Of a stretch of 64,000 bases of DNA, positions 1 to 11,765 are shown one piece after another (position 1 is the stretch's first letter; every line of letters begins with the position of its first letter). The stretch covers positions 1-64,000 of the forward strand of contig JAUCBJ010008798.1 in assembly GCA_032718475.1 (NCBI GenBank), given 5' to 3'. The stretch is from Nemertoderma westbladi. Its lineage: Eukaryota; Xenacoelomorpha; Nemertodermatida; Nemertodermatidae. Below the pieces are notes generated by a model. It saw only the letters and a list, made by a program, of their open reading frames with translations, did not search any database and was not told the origin of the DNA. The position numbers and the translations under genes are program-made.

Positions 1-790
1 AAAAGCAACCCAGTCACCTGGTTTTAAGACAAAGTGACTATTGGGATTAATATAAGGGCGACATATGTTTATGTAATGTTGAAATATATTGGCGCAGGCG
101 ATGGAAAAGGTGATCCATGAACCATTTATTGTGTCTTCCAGTTTTATTAAATCGAGTGGTTTCACTGGGTTAACACTTCCATAGGTGCCAACTCTAAAAT
201 TGAATCCAAAGTAATAAGAGACTTTATTGGCATAAAAGCAGGTGAGCTCATTCAATTTCTCGCCGAAAACGAGAACATCCTTGTCAAAAAGTTTAAAGAA
301 ATGAGTCTCCTCTTCCTCGGTTGGAGTTGAGGAGTTCCAGATGAGAAGAAGAATCGAGTTTGCGATATTATGGAAATCAAATAAACGGTCGTCGGAGAAG
401 AAGGATGTTATGAGAGTGGTTAAACCCAGTAAATGATTTGCAATGTCTTGGGTTTTTTTTTAATAAAATCGACTATAGTGGTTGGAATCGTAAACGTCTC
501 GGGTGAAGTAGTTAGATTAAACGTTATTTTGTTCTCCTTTTTTAAAAGTTTGAAACCGTAGTTGGAGGAATGAAGTTTATTATCATCGAGAGTTTGGTAG
601 TGTGTCCATCGTGAAGTTTGTAGCAGGCATGGAAAATAAAGTGAGTGTAGTTTGCCAGAATTAGAACAGGGTGGTTTAAAGTTGTATTTATCATAAATGG
701 AAAGTGTTTGTTCAACGGATCGAAATAGAAGCCAAACGAGTTGTCTAGTAGCGTAAACTGATTCTTGCTACAAACCATCTCATTGTTTGA
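1..790 (-). pseudogene. Unidentified broken coding stretch running off the left edge
   Basis: Read on the minus strand, 778-542 is an open frame of 78 codons with possible N-glycosylation sites (NTT, NYT). A second frame, open from about 640 to 425, overlaps its end. A third frame runs open from about 440 to base 1 without a stop. The three read as one protein broken by two frame changes, one near 590-610 and one at a run of nine A (minus strand) near 456. The composition (many aromatic residues, glycosylation sites, few repeats) looks protein-like rather than random AT-rich DNA. I do not recognise the family. It may be an old mobile-element or viral remnant or a host pseudogene; sequencing errors at the homopolymer could explain one break. 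Confidence 0.4.
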
Positions 791-2453
791 ATAGCTGATT
801 TCTTATTATGCCACCGTGAATAGGTAACTCGGTTTAGGAAATAAATAAATACTTTTAAGAAAAATAACTAAAACTTTTAACAATAAAAATAGACACTAAA
901 AGGGAAAGCAGTGAATAGGGGCTATTATAGAGGGAGATTAGTTTGGATTGCCAATCAGAGAGCAGATGCGAGTAAGCAACCAATGAGGAAGCAGCTTTGA
1001 TGACATCAAACGAGGCGAGTTGTAGTTTGCCTAATGTTATCAATGGTAGCCAATAAGGCGCCAAAGATGATGTCATCGAAAGAGGGCCACAATAGAGTAA
1101 TTAGTTAATAGTACCCTAGGGCGAGATACGAGGACGAGTTGAAACTTGCGCAATGAATTAAGCAGTAGCCGGGGTGGTGCCATCAATGACGTCATTCGGT
1201 AAGTAATAAATTCAACTATTTATTGGTAATTCAAAAAATAGAAATCAAATTATAAATTAAATAAGAAATACAATTAAATAAAGTAAAAATAATACAATTA
1301 ATTAATTTAAAATTACATACAAATAAATAAATATACTGAAAAATAAAAGGGAAGATGTGTCACTAATGACACCCCTTGGGCGGCTTTGCTACAGTTAGAC
1401 ATCACTGATAACCATTGTATGTCAGGTCGCTAATTGGTCTGATTAATTAGGATAACCAATTAAACCCTAATTAGGAGTTATTAGACACCTATTAGGCTTT
1501 AATTGTACTAATTAATTGATGACACCTGTCAATTAGGGTCTAATTAGCCTAATTAGGTGTCACGCAGACACTGGCGCCAATGACACCCAATGGGTGTCAG
1601 TTAGGTCTAACTGTCATAAAGCCGGCCAATACTATACTACTCAAGAGTTTAGATAATATATATATTATTTTAACTGCTTTTAATTAATATCTGCCATAGG
1701 AAGGAGTGTCAGTTATGTGGAGTACTTTTAGCATCTCTGATGGGCATTGTATTTCAAATACGATTTGAATTACTGTAAAATAATGTTCTCATAATGTTAA
1801 GAAATAATTTTATATTGTAAAGAGTAGTTAGTGATTAATGCAGTTGCAGTTAGAAATTATTTTATATTTATTTATTTGTAGTGAGTCAATATAAAGTAGT
1901 TAGATGAATTTGAATAAAGATTGAGTAAAAACACATAAAAATAAGAACGATTAATCAATAATAATTCAATATTTTATTGTGTCGCTGCATAGATGACGTC
2001 TCAGCTGAGTGGGATAATTTGTGTTAATAGAGTGAGGTAAATGATATGCTGCCCTTGTGTGATTCCTTGTTGGTTGGTTTTTAATGGCTTTGTCACTTGG
2101 TCCTGCTATTGTAGGAATTCATTTTTATGTTACAGTATTTTCTACTTTTATAAATTAGAGTTTTTTGACTCGCAATTCTGCTGTGCATGGTTTATTATCC
2201 CTTCTTATTGCATGTTGACTTCATCCTTGTTATGTTATCTGTTGTTTTCATTTAAAATAAATAACAGCTATTATGTTAAGTATACAATTTTAAATAATTT
2301 TTAAAACTTTGTTGTATTTTTAATATTGTAATGTTAAAAAAAACCTTGAATTCATTAATTAACTCTAGACGACTTCATCATTGGATCTTGAGAACCAAAA
2401 TTAGGGTTATGATGAATTTTTTAATGTTAACTGATTAATTACAATTCTTTCAG
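791..2453. other. AT-rich non-coding stretch, probably intergenic plus the last intron of the Fat-like gene
   Basis: No convincing coding sequence. It holds a possible MITE at 1380-1625 and ends in a good splice acceptor (TTCTTTCAG) at 2445-2453. Short open frames at 855-1076 and 2041-2304 have no ATG context, no recognisable domain and biased AT-driven composition. Confidence 0.6.
1380..1625. mobile_element. MITE-like element with imperfect terminal inverted repeats
   Basis: The left end GCGGCTTTGCTACAGTTAGA (from 1380) is matched, inverted and with a few mismatches, by GTCTAACTGTCATAAAGCCG (from 1605). The roughly 205-bp interior is full of short ATTAGG/CCTAAT words in both orientations, so the whole unit can fold. 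No clear target duplication was found. Family unknown. Confidence 0.4.
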
Positions 2454-2938
2454 GTTTTCAATGGGACCCCAGTGGTGATTATCTGCCTCCACAAACTCAT
2501 TCACCGGATTTGGACGAAGAATCTCTACCGCCCGAATCCAAACTCTTTGGTATTCCAGACAGCCCACTCTCTGGGACAGACGCTTCTTTCGTAAACTCGC
2601 CATCCCGTGGGGGACACCCCCGTCGACTGGGGTCTACTGACTCAGAACCAGATGAGAGGGAGTCACTGCGACTTTTAGATAAACTCTCAAACAACCTGTA
2701 CCGGGTCCCCTTACCTTCCACCTCCGAGCTCTACAGTCTGGGACAGTCTCTAGACACTATCTACTCAGATGGAGCACTCAGTGGCGTTGCCCCAGACTCA
2801 TCAGTACCATTGTTGCCTAGCTACTATCAGGGGTTGCCAGACGACATACTCACTGATGACGTCATGGCTGATGATGAAGATGACAATAATTATATATTTG
2901 ACAGTAATTATAGTTTAAACCAACATACTGTTGTATAA
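2454..2938 (+). CDS. Last exon of a Fat-like cadherin (cytoplasmic tail)
   Basis: The exon follows a polypyrimidine tract and CAG acceptor at 2451-2453. The first two bases complete a split codon (probably Gly), then about 160 codons are open to the TAA at 2936-2938. The exon begins (G)FQWDPSGDYLPP, which resembles the GFHWDTSDW motif in the cytoplasmic tail of vertebrate FAT1-type cadherins. The rest is acidic, rich in Ser, Pro and Asp, has no hydrophobic segment, and ends in an acidic stretch (MADDEDD) and HTVV, a possible PDZ-binding end. Fat cadherins are giant membrane proteins in planar polarity and Hippo signalling, and their tails recruit cytoplasmic partners. The ectodomain exons would lie left of the window. 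The match rests on one short motif plus tail-like composition. Confidence 0.5.
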
Positions 2939-4911
2939 CAACATATTATTATCATTTGTATGTTGCAATCTCTATTACGACAACTGACACAATGTTATTA
3001 ACATTAAGGGGGGGGGGGGGGGGGGGGGCTTTTTGAAGACACCTCCAGTTTTTATAGGATTAAAAGAGTTTTCTATTTGCATTTAAATTGTATTAATTTG
3101 TAGGTCGTCTTTTCCGATGTCAGTTCAGCATTCATCTTAGCTAAAAGTTTTGTTATGGGGGTTTTCATGGTCGCTGATGTCATTCCAAACGTCAGTTTTC
3201 ACTTTAACGAAAACTATTATGTCTTTATGTCTGTCTGTCAGTCTGTCTGTCCGTCCGACAATCTGTCTGTCAAAAATATAAGGACATCATGCTATCAAGC
3301 TAAAACCTTTTATTTGTGGTTTTCCTTGTCGCTGATTTCAATTCCAATGTCAGTTTTCATATTTAGAGAAGTATATTATGTCTGTCGGTCTGTCTGTATG
3401 CACGTCTGTCTGTCAAAATTTAGGAAAGCATTCCACCAAGCTAAAAGTTCTGTTATGGGGGTTATCCTGTCTGCTGATTTCATTTCCGACGTCAGTTTTC
3501 ACTTTTAATCAAATCTTCTATGTCTGTCTGTCGGTTTTTCTGTCTGTCTCTCTGTTTTTCTGTCTGTCCAGCGATCTGTCTTTCAAAGTAATTGGAAAGC
3601 ATACCAACTAGCTAAACATTTTGTTATGGTGATTTCAATGGTTGGTGATTTCATTTCCGATGTCAGTTTTCACGTATTAAGTCATCAACATTGTCTGTTT
3701 GTCTATTAAGCTGTCGATCATATTTTTATGGACAGACCGACATCAATTCAGACATACATGAGCCGGAAAACCCTTGCAATGAAATTTTCAGCTGTGTTGT
3801 GTGCATTCTAACATTTTAATTAATTAAATTACCCTAATGATAAACTTTAAATGCGTTTTCTGAAGAATGCAAATTTTAAATTTCTAAATGCAAAGGCTTT
3901 TCCAAAAATGCACGAATTCTTGTAAAATTAGGCATTATACCACTTTTTAAATTTTCTTTGTTATAGCTGAAATATTTAATAAAATGAGTCAATTTTTACC
4001 AAAAATGGCTAAATCTGTCAAAAAACCAGCAAAAAGTCAGTTTTTTTTAAATAATTTTTGAACAGAAGCATTTATCAAAATTTGGTAATAGGATCGATTC
4101 CCGATATCATTGTGCACAAATGATGAAATTTTTTGCACTTGATGAGCATCCCTCTAAAAGCCTTTGCATTTTAAAAAATAATTGCTTAAATTATGTTAAA
4201 TAAGTAAAAAATTAAAAATTTCGATTAAATGTTTTTTCCACATATTGTATACAAGTTTGCAAAAAAAATAATTTGGACAAAATCCAGTCTCCAGGTGGGA
4301 TGACAACTTGTAGTTAATTAAGTGAACCCCCCCCCCCCCCCCCCCCCCCCCTAAGGAAAATGAACAGGTTTCAGTGGCAAGCTGTTGTGTAAGAACTATT
4401 CAGTTAATTTGTTTTTATTTTGGCAGTATTCATTGCAACCAGGTCTACCTGATTTCAACTTATGCTTGACGATATATGTATGTAGTCTAAATAATTATTG
4501 ATGGTGCAGTTCTCATTGATTGTAGGTCTAATTGGTATTTACCAATATTTTGTATGAATTTACAATTTTATTTATAATTATAAATTAGGATATCATGTTC
4601 CTCTTAGAGGATCCGCATATCTCAGTAAATAATTAAATATCCCATTGATATTAATTGATTGATCATGGTATTGGCAACATATACTTAACCCAATATATTT
4701 ATTTGTAAACTTTTTCCCAGAATGGCACTATATTATTCATTATTCGTTTGATTTATATTTATTTATTACAGTTTGTGTATATTTTTCTAGTTTGTAAATT
4801 TTTACCTGTCCGAACATCAATGAATGCGGCAACATGCAACATGTATACTCTTTTATAATTTGTGATACATGTAGATAATATAGATTTTTCCATCATGTAA
4901 TCAATAATTGT
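2939..4911. other. Non-coding DNA downstream of the Fat-like exon
   Basis: Contains a run of 21 G (3008-3028), a degenerate tandem repeat (3110-3725) and a run of 25 C (4327-4351). An AATAAA near 3978-3983 could serve the upstream gene but is 1 kb past its stop. No gene seen. Confidence 0.6.
3110..3725. repeat. Degenerate tandem repeat of about 155 bp with internal CTGT microsatellite
   Basis: Four diverged units each contain, in order: AGCTAAAA, a GTTATGGGGGTT-like stretch, GTCAGTTTTCA, then a TGTCTGTCTGTC run. Units begin near 3135, 3297, 3438 and 3610. The open frames inside follow from the CTGT periodicity and are not genes. Confidence 0.75.
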
Positions 4912-6780
4912 CTAACACGCGTTATTTACGATACATATCTCCTTAATCTCGTCAACAAATTTAATAATTTCTGTACTAATCACAGGTTTACGATTAACTA
5001 GCTTCTGATATAGATATTGGGCTATCGAAGCTTCCTCTCTGTATCTATTGTGTAATATCTTCCGTAGTTCCTCTAATCCATGATGTTGTCCAATATATCT
5101 GTTCAAAGCGCATTTGACAAAAAATACGTTTTTATCCCCTATCTTGTATATTTTCACTCTCTCTCTGACCGTTTTTGTAAAGTAAGTAAGAACGCAAGTA
5201 AGAAACCCAGTCTGATATACGTAAATGGTAATGGCGCTAGTGTACCTTCGGAAGAAGGCCGCTCAAGTGAATCTTTTATATTCCCTAATCCCCAAAACTG
5301 TCTCGATTTGCTCAATAATTCGCTCAGTTTAAGATGGTAATTGATCATCTCTAATATAAACATTACCGCGAGGGTGTCGGCACAATAAAATAAGTAAATG
5401 TCTAACTAATTATTTACGTAAGGGCTCAAGTCTGGAAATGTATTTCCCTTTAGGGGAAATGTATTTTTACTATGTTTAGCTGTGTATATGTAACGACGCT
5501 AGAATCGTCCCCAGAATCTTGCTGATTCTACTACTACTACTAGGTCGAGCGAACTCGGACAGTGGAAATGAGATCCTTCCAGGCTTCCCGATTCTCCATA
5601 GTTGTCGCAATTTCGTTTCTCCCAAGTTCAGTATCCCTTTCAAGTTGATCTATATATGTTATGGCCGGTCGTCCACGACTACGCTTTCCATGAGTTGGTT
5701 GCCAGAGAAGTAGATCTGGTATGACCTCGTCTTTAATGGGTGATCATTGGGTGAATGGGCGAATGGGTGAATTGCTGATCATATCAGTTCATAAGCAAGA
5801 TTAAAAATATATAGGGCTTTAAACTTAACCAAACAAAATAAGTAAACTAAGACCGCAAAGAGCACTTTTGCGTTAACAATATCTCTGAGCTAATTCTTTT
5901 GGATAACTTTCCAAACAATCTGTTAAGAAACATAGTTTATCAGTATTGGGTAGTGGTGAACTGAATATACTGTCTTTCACATATTCTCGAAATGGTAACC
6001 ATTTTAATTCATCACAATTAAATTTAATAATTTCACCTACTTTAACAGCCTGGCGCGCCTCAGTACGCGCTAATTGGCGTGTGAAGCTGTCCTGAGCTAT
6101 TCTTCTATTAAACATAGTATTAAAGGTAGAATTATCACATTAGACTGTGGTGGCCTATACATGTTATTAATATTTGTTGGGTTATTTGGCATACCCATGT
6201 TGTTCTCTGGGGTCTAGTATTTTGTGAGGCAGAGACATATTTTCGGCTTCTACGCCGTTTATATTTGAAGCTCTCCTCAATATTTGATACTCAGGAGAGT
6301 CTGGGTTCCTGAGTAAATGGGTGTTATTTGAGGCTAAAACGTCTTGAGAACTAGCCAGTTTCTGATGCAGATCCTCTAGAACCTTAGCTACCTGTATGGA
6401 TTCGCCCTGCAACTGCTGCAAATGTTGTTGTTGTTGCCTCAAATGTTGGCATTGCACTGCTCCTGCTTACACGTTTCTAGCGGCCTCATCGTGGAACTCT
6501 TGTAAGTGCTGTTGCAGTTGCTGACGTTGCTGTTGCTGCTTCTCCAATTCGCGCTGATTTTGCTCACTCACTGCCTCTCGTTGTTTATTTAATCGGTTTA
6601 ATTCAAAATCGACATCACATAATTGGCCCATTTTATTATTTACTGCCTCTTGCATGGCCTGTAGATTTAATGTGGATTCCTTCCCGGCAAAGGAACTCTT
6701 CCCTCCACAGGCCTGCGTCTCCCACCGACACCCTGGGTGGGAGTCGGTGATGGGGGACAGATTTGAGCCCAGGGTGTAAT
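4912..6780 (-). pseudogene. Decayed BEL/Pao gag remnant
   Basis: Minus-strand pieces match the gag at 21977-25240 in the same order. A glutamine-rich coiled-coil part spans about 6655-6182. The segment 6115-5873 contains TRQLARTEARQAVKVGEI, close to TRQMARTKARQAVKVGEI of the intact gag. The segment 5157-4912 contains a block ending IAQYLYQKLV and EIIKFVDEIKEIC, matching AKYLYAKLV and GIIEFSDEIQEIC. The pieces are split by frameshifts and by roughly 770 bp of foreign sequence (about 5100-5870) holding a LINE fragment. It is clearly older than the 10.5-28.6 kb element and from a related but different family. Confidence 0.8.
5540..5740 (-). pseudogene. C-terminal fragment of a non-LTR retrotransposon inserted in the gag remnant
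   Basis: On the minus strand about 67 codons read ...DEVIPDLLLWQPTHGKRSRG... and end ...TMENREAWKDLISTVR... followed directly by TAG repeated several times. The motifs LLWQPTHG+R+RGRP, TYIDQL and ENREAW are typical of the region after the RT domain in many animal LINEs. The stop codon runs into a (TAG)n tail at 5528-5542, so this is a true 3' end. It belongs to a different LINE family from the copies at 9.1, 32 and 62 kb. Confidence 0.8.
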
Positions 6781-6799
6781 TGTCTGTTTGACACTTATT

Positions 6800-7126
6800 T
6801 ACGACCGCTTTAAAGAATAACTTTCCATCAGAGTGTATATAATTTTTAATATATTAATAATCCTGAATTACGTGGCTTTCTAATTAGATATAAATCATAA
6901 AATTTGATTTAAAACAACTCCAGTTATTAACCGATATGTATCGGCCTTCCCGGTCCCGTACGGCTCTAGGTGAAGGCACCGCGACCTTTTTCTGTTTGCG
7001 ATGCCATATTATATCCAATCACTTTAACGAGTAACTTCCCATGCTTCCCAATAAAGATTTTTTTATATATTAAAATCCTGAATTACGTGACTTTCAAATG
7101 AACTATTAATCATAAAATTCCCTTTA
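6800..7126. repeat. Pair of direct repeats, about 105 bp each, about 217 bp apart
   Basis: 6800-6905 and 7015-7125 share an ACTTTA...TAACTT start, a TATATTAA-rich middle and AATCCTGAATTACGTG followed by ACTTTC or GCTTTC and an ATCATAAAAT end. The second lies immediately before the outer TTTCGGCAA array. Origin unknown. Confidence 0.6.
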
Positions 7127-7299
7127 TTAGAACGCAAGTTACTAAATGTTTTTATTCATAACAATAAGAATATTGCTCATCGAATCGATTTATTATTTTA
7201 ATAAATATTAACCAGCCAATGAGAGCTCTCGGATCCCAGTTCCAGTGATTCTCTATGAAAAAGGTGTACTGCATTGTAGTATAGGCAGTTTATTCGGTT

Positions 7300-7510
7300 A
7301 CATCGCGTTTCGGCAACAGTCGCGATTTGGCAAGAAAGTTGCGTGTTGGCAAAAAAGATGTATTTTAGCAAAAAAAGTCGCGATTCGGCAAAAAAGTCGC
7401 GATTCGGCAAAAAGGTGCGATTCGGCAAAAAGTCGCGATTCGGCAAAAAGGTGCGATTCGGCAAAAAAGTTGCGTTTCGGCAAAAAAGTTGCGTTTCTGC
7501 CAAAGATAAA
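7300..7510. repeat. Outer-left array of TTTCGGCAAAAAAGT units
   Basis: About eleven units of 18-20 bp with core GCGATTCGGCAAAAAAGT or GCGTTTCGGCAAAAAAGT. The open frames on both strands here (7198-7543) are by-products of the repeat. Its mirror image, TTTTTTGCCGAAACGC, is at 29548-29725. Confidence 0.9.
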
Positions 7511-7876
7511 AATAAATTCCTAGATGTGTTAGATCCGGGTTGAATTCAATAATTAAAATTGGAGTGGTCTTTATGACAATTATATGCTAGGTATTAATAA
7601 GCACACAGTACTAATATTATTTTATTTATTTGTGTGGAATTAATTTCGCACAACCAAATCGCCAGGGCGACATATTTTCCAACTTTATATCGCAGTGCGA
7701 TATTATTTCTCAGTATGTTCCTACGCCATACATTTTACTATGTATGTCCAGTATATCCAGTATGTCACCGCGCCATTATTAGATTGTTCTGGAAAGTTTA
7801 ACTGCATAACTACTAATAATTTCCCGCAAATAAATATAATTATATAGATTCGCCATTATTCATAATTATTATAACT

Positions 7877-8012
7877 TAGACCTGGAAATACTATCAGATA
7901 CCTTGTATGTCCGCAATTTACCTCCTCATGGCCTCCCATCTGTCAATACCACCATCTGCTACCACTGGGCTCAACCCTACTGTAGGCCTACTTGGCCGTC
8001 TTTAACCACTTC
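7877..8012 (-). mobile_element. SINE-like repeat, copy A (partial)
   Basis: Its reverse complement matches the first part of the repeat at 55386-55621 (GTGGTTAAAGACGGCC at one end, then GGTAGCAGATGGTGGTA and GACATACAAGGTAT) and the start of the copy at 37271. It lacks the tRNA-like second part found in those copies. Confidence 0.65.
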
Positions 8013-8520
8013 TAAACACAACCGCAAATGAAAGGGTTGTGCATTAACCATGAACTTAACCATGAGCCACAAGGATTAATTATACACTCCAACTAGTAAT
8101 ACAGTTTATGTATTAATATTATTTTTATATTTCTATAGCGCCAAATTTACATGAAAACACGGTTCTGAAATTTCAAGTTTCGATTTAAAAAGTTCAAAGC
8201 TGTCACCCTATTCTTTCCGGTAATTCGTTCCTAAAACTACAATGAAAACATCACAGATGGCTAAATCAAATTTATGGGGTGAGTCAAAATTGCGAGCCAT
8301 CAGCGAACTGTTATAATTGTACTGTAGCCGTTTTCTAAAACAGTGTGTGTGTATGAAGCCATAATTGTCGGAAGCCAAAGATATAACTAGCCATAGTAAA
8401 ATTATAATAGTTCGCTAAGATGGCTTGCAGCTTGTGCTGCACAAAGGCCCCAATTGTGTTACTGTTATTTGCAATTAAGGTAAATATATCAGTACAAACT
8501 AAACTTCATGTTGACACCAC

Positions 8521-8700
8521 CGGCCGGTTACGTCGCGTTTCGGCAACTGTCACGTTTAGGCAACTCAAATTCGCGTTTCGGCAACTGAACAATTACGTTT
8601 TACCAACTGCTAGTTGTGTTTCGGCAACTCGTAGTTGCATTTCGGCAACTCATAGTTGTATTTTGGCGAACTGAAGTCGCGTTTCGGCAACTAGGTCACA
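8521..8700. repeat. Inner-left array of GTTTCGGCAACT units
   Basis: About nine spaced units with core GCGTTTCGGCAACT, 17-24 bp apart. The array begins with GGCCGGTTACGTCGCGTTTC, whose reverse complement resembles the ACACCCACCGGCC boundary at 29460-29475. The mirror-image array TTGCCGAAACG is at 28916-29036. Confidence 0.9.
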
Positions 8701-9068
8701 AACCCGCCTATGTAATGTAACTGTGACGGCATTCATTATGTAAGTAAATGATAAATGATGACAAGTTTAAAAGTTACTTATAGTTATTGACGGCAGAGTT
8801 GTTAATTGGTCATTTATATGTGTACATTGCCGGTTTGCACATATGGCAGTGATAAAATATGATTTTGTGGTCTGATTGATAAATGTGGATTTTTTTCCAC
8901 CCGTGACGTTGCGTTCGTGACGCTGGACAGCTGCTACTCTAACCTAAAATTATAACTAATTATTGTACAGTAGGCCTACGCTCTCCATTTTGGTCTCAAA
9001 GTGATCCTGAGATATGTCGGATTCTAAATAAAAGAACTCTATCTACTGAGTCGAACGCGAGTTGATAA

Positions 9069-10494
9069 AACATAATTGAAAAGGGGAATTGATAAACAGT
9101 ACTGTACGAACAACAAGAGTCCCACAAGAAATGAAAACAAATAAGTTGGTGCCAGTTCCCAAGAAGGGCAACCTAACACTCTATGGTTCTTTTCGGGGAA
9201 TCTCATTGATCTCGATTGCTGCAAAGCTATACAATAGAATTATATTAAATCGCATCAGAGATCCCATTGAGAGACTGCTCCGTGGAAATCAGAATGGGTT
9301 CCGTAAAGGTCGTGGGACCATGGAGCCCATTTTGGCACTTATAAGGATAATTGAAGAGTTATCAAAAAAGAAAGACAGGCATCTGGCTGTTATCTTTGTT
9401 GACTTCTTCAAGGCCTTTGATTCAGTCTCTCGATCACGTATGTTCAGCATACTTTCATTATATGGGATTCCTGATGAAATTATTGCAGCAATCAGATCAG
9501 TATACGATGGTTCGACAACATTTGTGTCTACTGTTGACGGTGACACAGAAGCATTTGAAGTGTTATGGGGCGTCCTCCAGGGAGACACACTTGCACCATT
9601 CTTGTTCATAATTGTTGTTGACTATGTTCTACGCATGTCCTTAGATCATCACAATGATGATGGGGTGATGATAACTCCACCTACTGGCCCCAGAAGTCGA
9701 GGAAATCCTGCAAGTACCTAACTGATCTAGACTTTGCTGATGACTTAGGAGTACTCTCAGAATCACTAGAGGGAGCCCAACGGCTCCTCAGCTCATTAGA
9801 ACATGCCGCTTCTAGTGTTGGTCTTGTTATTAACTCCAGAAAGACCAAAATTTTGACAGTTAACTGTGAAAGTCCTCAGCAAGTCTCTGATCGGATGAGC
9901 ATAAGCTCAAAAGATGGTATGCTTGAGCATGTGGATGACTTCTGTTACCTGGGATCATGGATCCGGAAGTCAGGTGAGGACCTTCGAATACGTAAGGGAA
10001 AGGCATGGGCAGCCTTGAATAGGCTTTCCAGGATTTGGAAGTCACCAAGAATTAATCGGAAACTTAAGGTCCGATTATTTAGAGCAGCAGTAGTTCCAGT
10101 ACTCCTCTATGGGAGTCCATGCTGGGCTCTAACTGCTGAGGACACCAAATCTCTGGATGGCACATTCACAAGAATGCTAGGCCGGGTTCATTGTATCAAG
10201 TACAATGCACACATCTCCAACCAGACACTATATAACATTGGAGGTGTCTCATTGGTTCCCCGAAGCTTGACACTAGAACAAAATCGCCTCTGCTTTGCAC
10301 ATTGCTTTCGCCGTGAGGACCAGGCAGTGCATAATCTTGTACTTTGGCAGCCTCATGGAGTGAATAAGCATGGTGGACAGCCCATGACTTTTTTGAGACG
10401 CATCTTAAAGGACACTGGCCTTGAAGATGCGGATGATCTAGCAAATGTCATGGGTGATAGGGAGTTGTGGCGGTGCAATTTTGTCGATAAGCCG
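9069..10494 (+). pseudogene. 5'-truncated non-LTR retrotransposon (RT and C-terminal region), copy 1, interrupted by the BEL element
   Basis: The first frame (about 9089-9718) has RT blocks: KTNKLVPVPKKG, FRGISLISIAAK, NQNGFRKGRGT, the catalytic VDFFKAFDS and LQGDTLAPFLF. It stops at 9721 and continues in another frame with LDFADDLG, the FADD form of the RT active site, then LEHVDDFCYLGSWIRKSG, VVPVLLYGSPCWALT and a C-terminal domain with LWQPHGVNKHGGQP. One frameshift lies near 9710-9725. No endonuclease domain is present upstream, so the copy is 5'-truncated. Coding sequence halts at 10494 where the BEL LTR begins; the missing end (PAQHS and a TAA) is at 28621-28640. Two further copies lie at 31938-32917 and 62172-62665. 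Confidence 0.9.
10490..10494. repeat. Target-site duplication AGCCG, left copy
   Basis: AGCCG directly precedes the LTR start TGTTCG and is repeated at 28621-28625 directly after the other LTR. The uninterrupted LINE copy at 31938-32917 shows AGCCGGCACAGC-type sequence only once in its reverse complement. Confidence 0.9.
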
Positions 10495-11687
10495 TGTTCG
10501 CGCTTTCAGACCTTTAGCAGTTTAACCTGCCAAATTTAGATGTCTTCTAGATTATAAATCGACTTTAGCCTATGACGAGTATTTGTTACACTACATTAGC
10601 CGAAGCCAGTCTATGCGCGACCATTCACCCGCTGGATATACCCGGGAGACTGGATTCGGAAGCCTGACCTTATTGCGATGTAGGCCTACTGTATTATTCG
10701 ACTGATCGTTATATATAATCTCTGACAAATATTACTCACTTTCGGGAAATATTAACAGTTCCTTTAGGACGTGGCGCTCTAAATATGTAAACAGAGTTAT
10801 GACTTACACTAGACACAACGGGATGGTTATGGATTCACGTATATAGCGCATTCTTTAGGAGATGCTTTGTTATCAATCACAATCATGCACACTACTGCAC
10901 AATGCTGCACACCGATCTGCCGACCTTCACTAATTTAGTCACATATAAAGAGAACAACGACCGATACATGTAGTGCCTATGAAATAGCATTAGATTCACT
11001 TCAAAACCACTTTAATGTAAGTCGCAATCGTTATATGTATCCGGTCTCTCTTACCTTCAGTATATCAAGAAGATTTAGGGTTTTATGATTAATTTATCGA
11101 TATTATCCAATATAATAATATTCCATCAACTGATATAATTAATGACCGACAGTAAATAGCAGTAAAAATGCGGTGTTTGTAGATATGATATAGTATGTGG
11201 TGTGATTTGAATTGGTATGGTATGTGTGGTTTGATAACAGATATACGTTTGATGATCAAGCCTACTAATGTTGGACTAAAGCCTGAAAACACAGAGGTTC
11301 CAAAGCCGGTCTTCTGGCATCAGGAAAAAAGGTAAACATTGACCCATAATGCATTGCGCGATTTCCCGGAGGTTTCTGTACAAATAACAGGAGAATCACT
11401 CTGATTGGTTGACCGAACAAAGAAACGACAGAGAACAAGGGAAAAGCTACACGTGTACAGATCAGCTGTTAGCTGTCGTCATAGTAACTACACTGTTTCA
11501 AGAGGATTTTAGCGTATTGCGACATAGAATTGCTAGTTATGTCCGCTAAAGTACACATACAGAAGAAATGGCTTTTTATGTCCACTAAAACACCAGTACA
11601 GTAAGGAAACGGCTTTGATGTCCGTTAAAACACCTACAGAGTACTTTGCGGGGAAAATAACCGGCTAATTCCGCAAAAGCTTTTACA
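10495..11687 (-). repeat. 3' LTR of the BEL/Pao element
   Basis: 1193 bp, near-identical over most of its length to 27429-28620. By eye there are some tens of differences, concentrated in a patch near 11190-11225 versus 28118-28150. It ends TG...CA. The LTR also reads through the last part of the LINE frame, giving a false C-terminus after 10494. Confidence 0.95.
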
Positions 11688-11700
11688 CCGCTCCCAGAAA
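11688..11700 (-). promoter_or_regulatory. Candidate polypurine tract
   Basis: On the minus strand the bases just before the 3' LTR read TTCTGGGAGCGG and then TGTAAAAGC (LTR start). A short G/A-rich stretch abutting the 3' LTR is the expected place for the plus-strand primer. It is short and not pure purine. Confidence 0.45.
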
Positions 11701-11765
11701 ATGGGATTTAAGTCTATAAAATATAAAAAATCACAGTTTCTAAAATATAAAAATACTCTAAACAG

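Noticed and set aside
3155-3611. Open frames rich in CLSVC
   Set aside because: Created by the CTGT microsatellite in a tandem repeat; no splice context or domain.
7300-8700. CRISPR-like array
   Set aside because: Units are adjacent or irregularly spaced without unique equal-length spacers, and the genome is animal.
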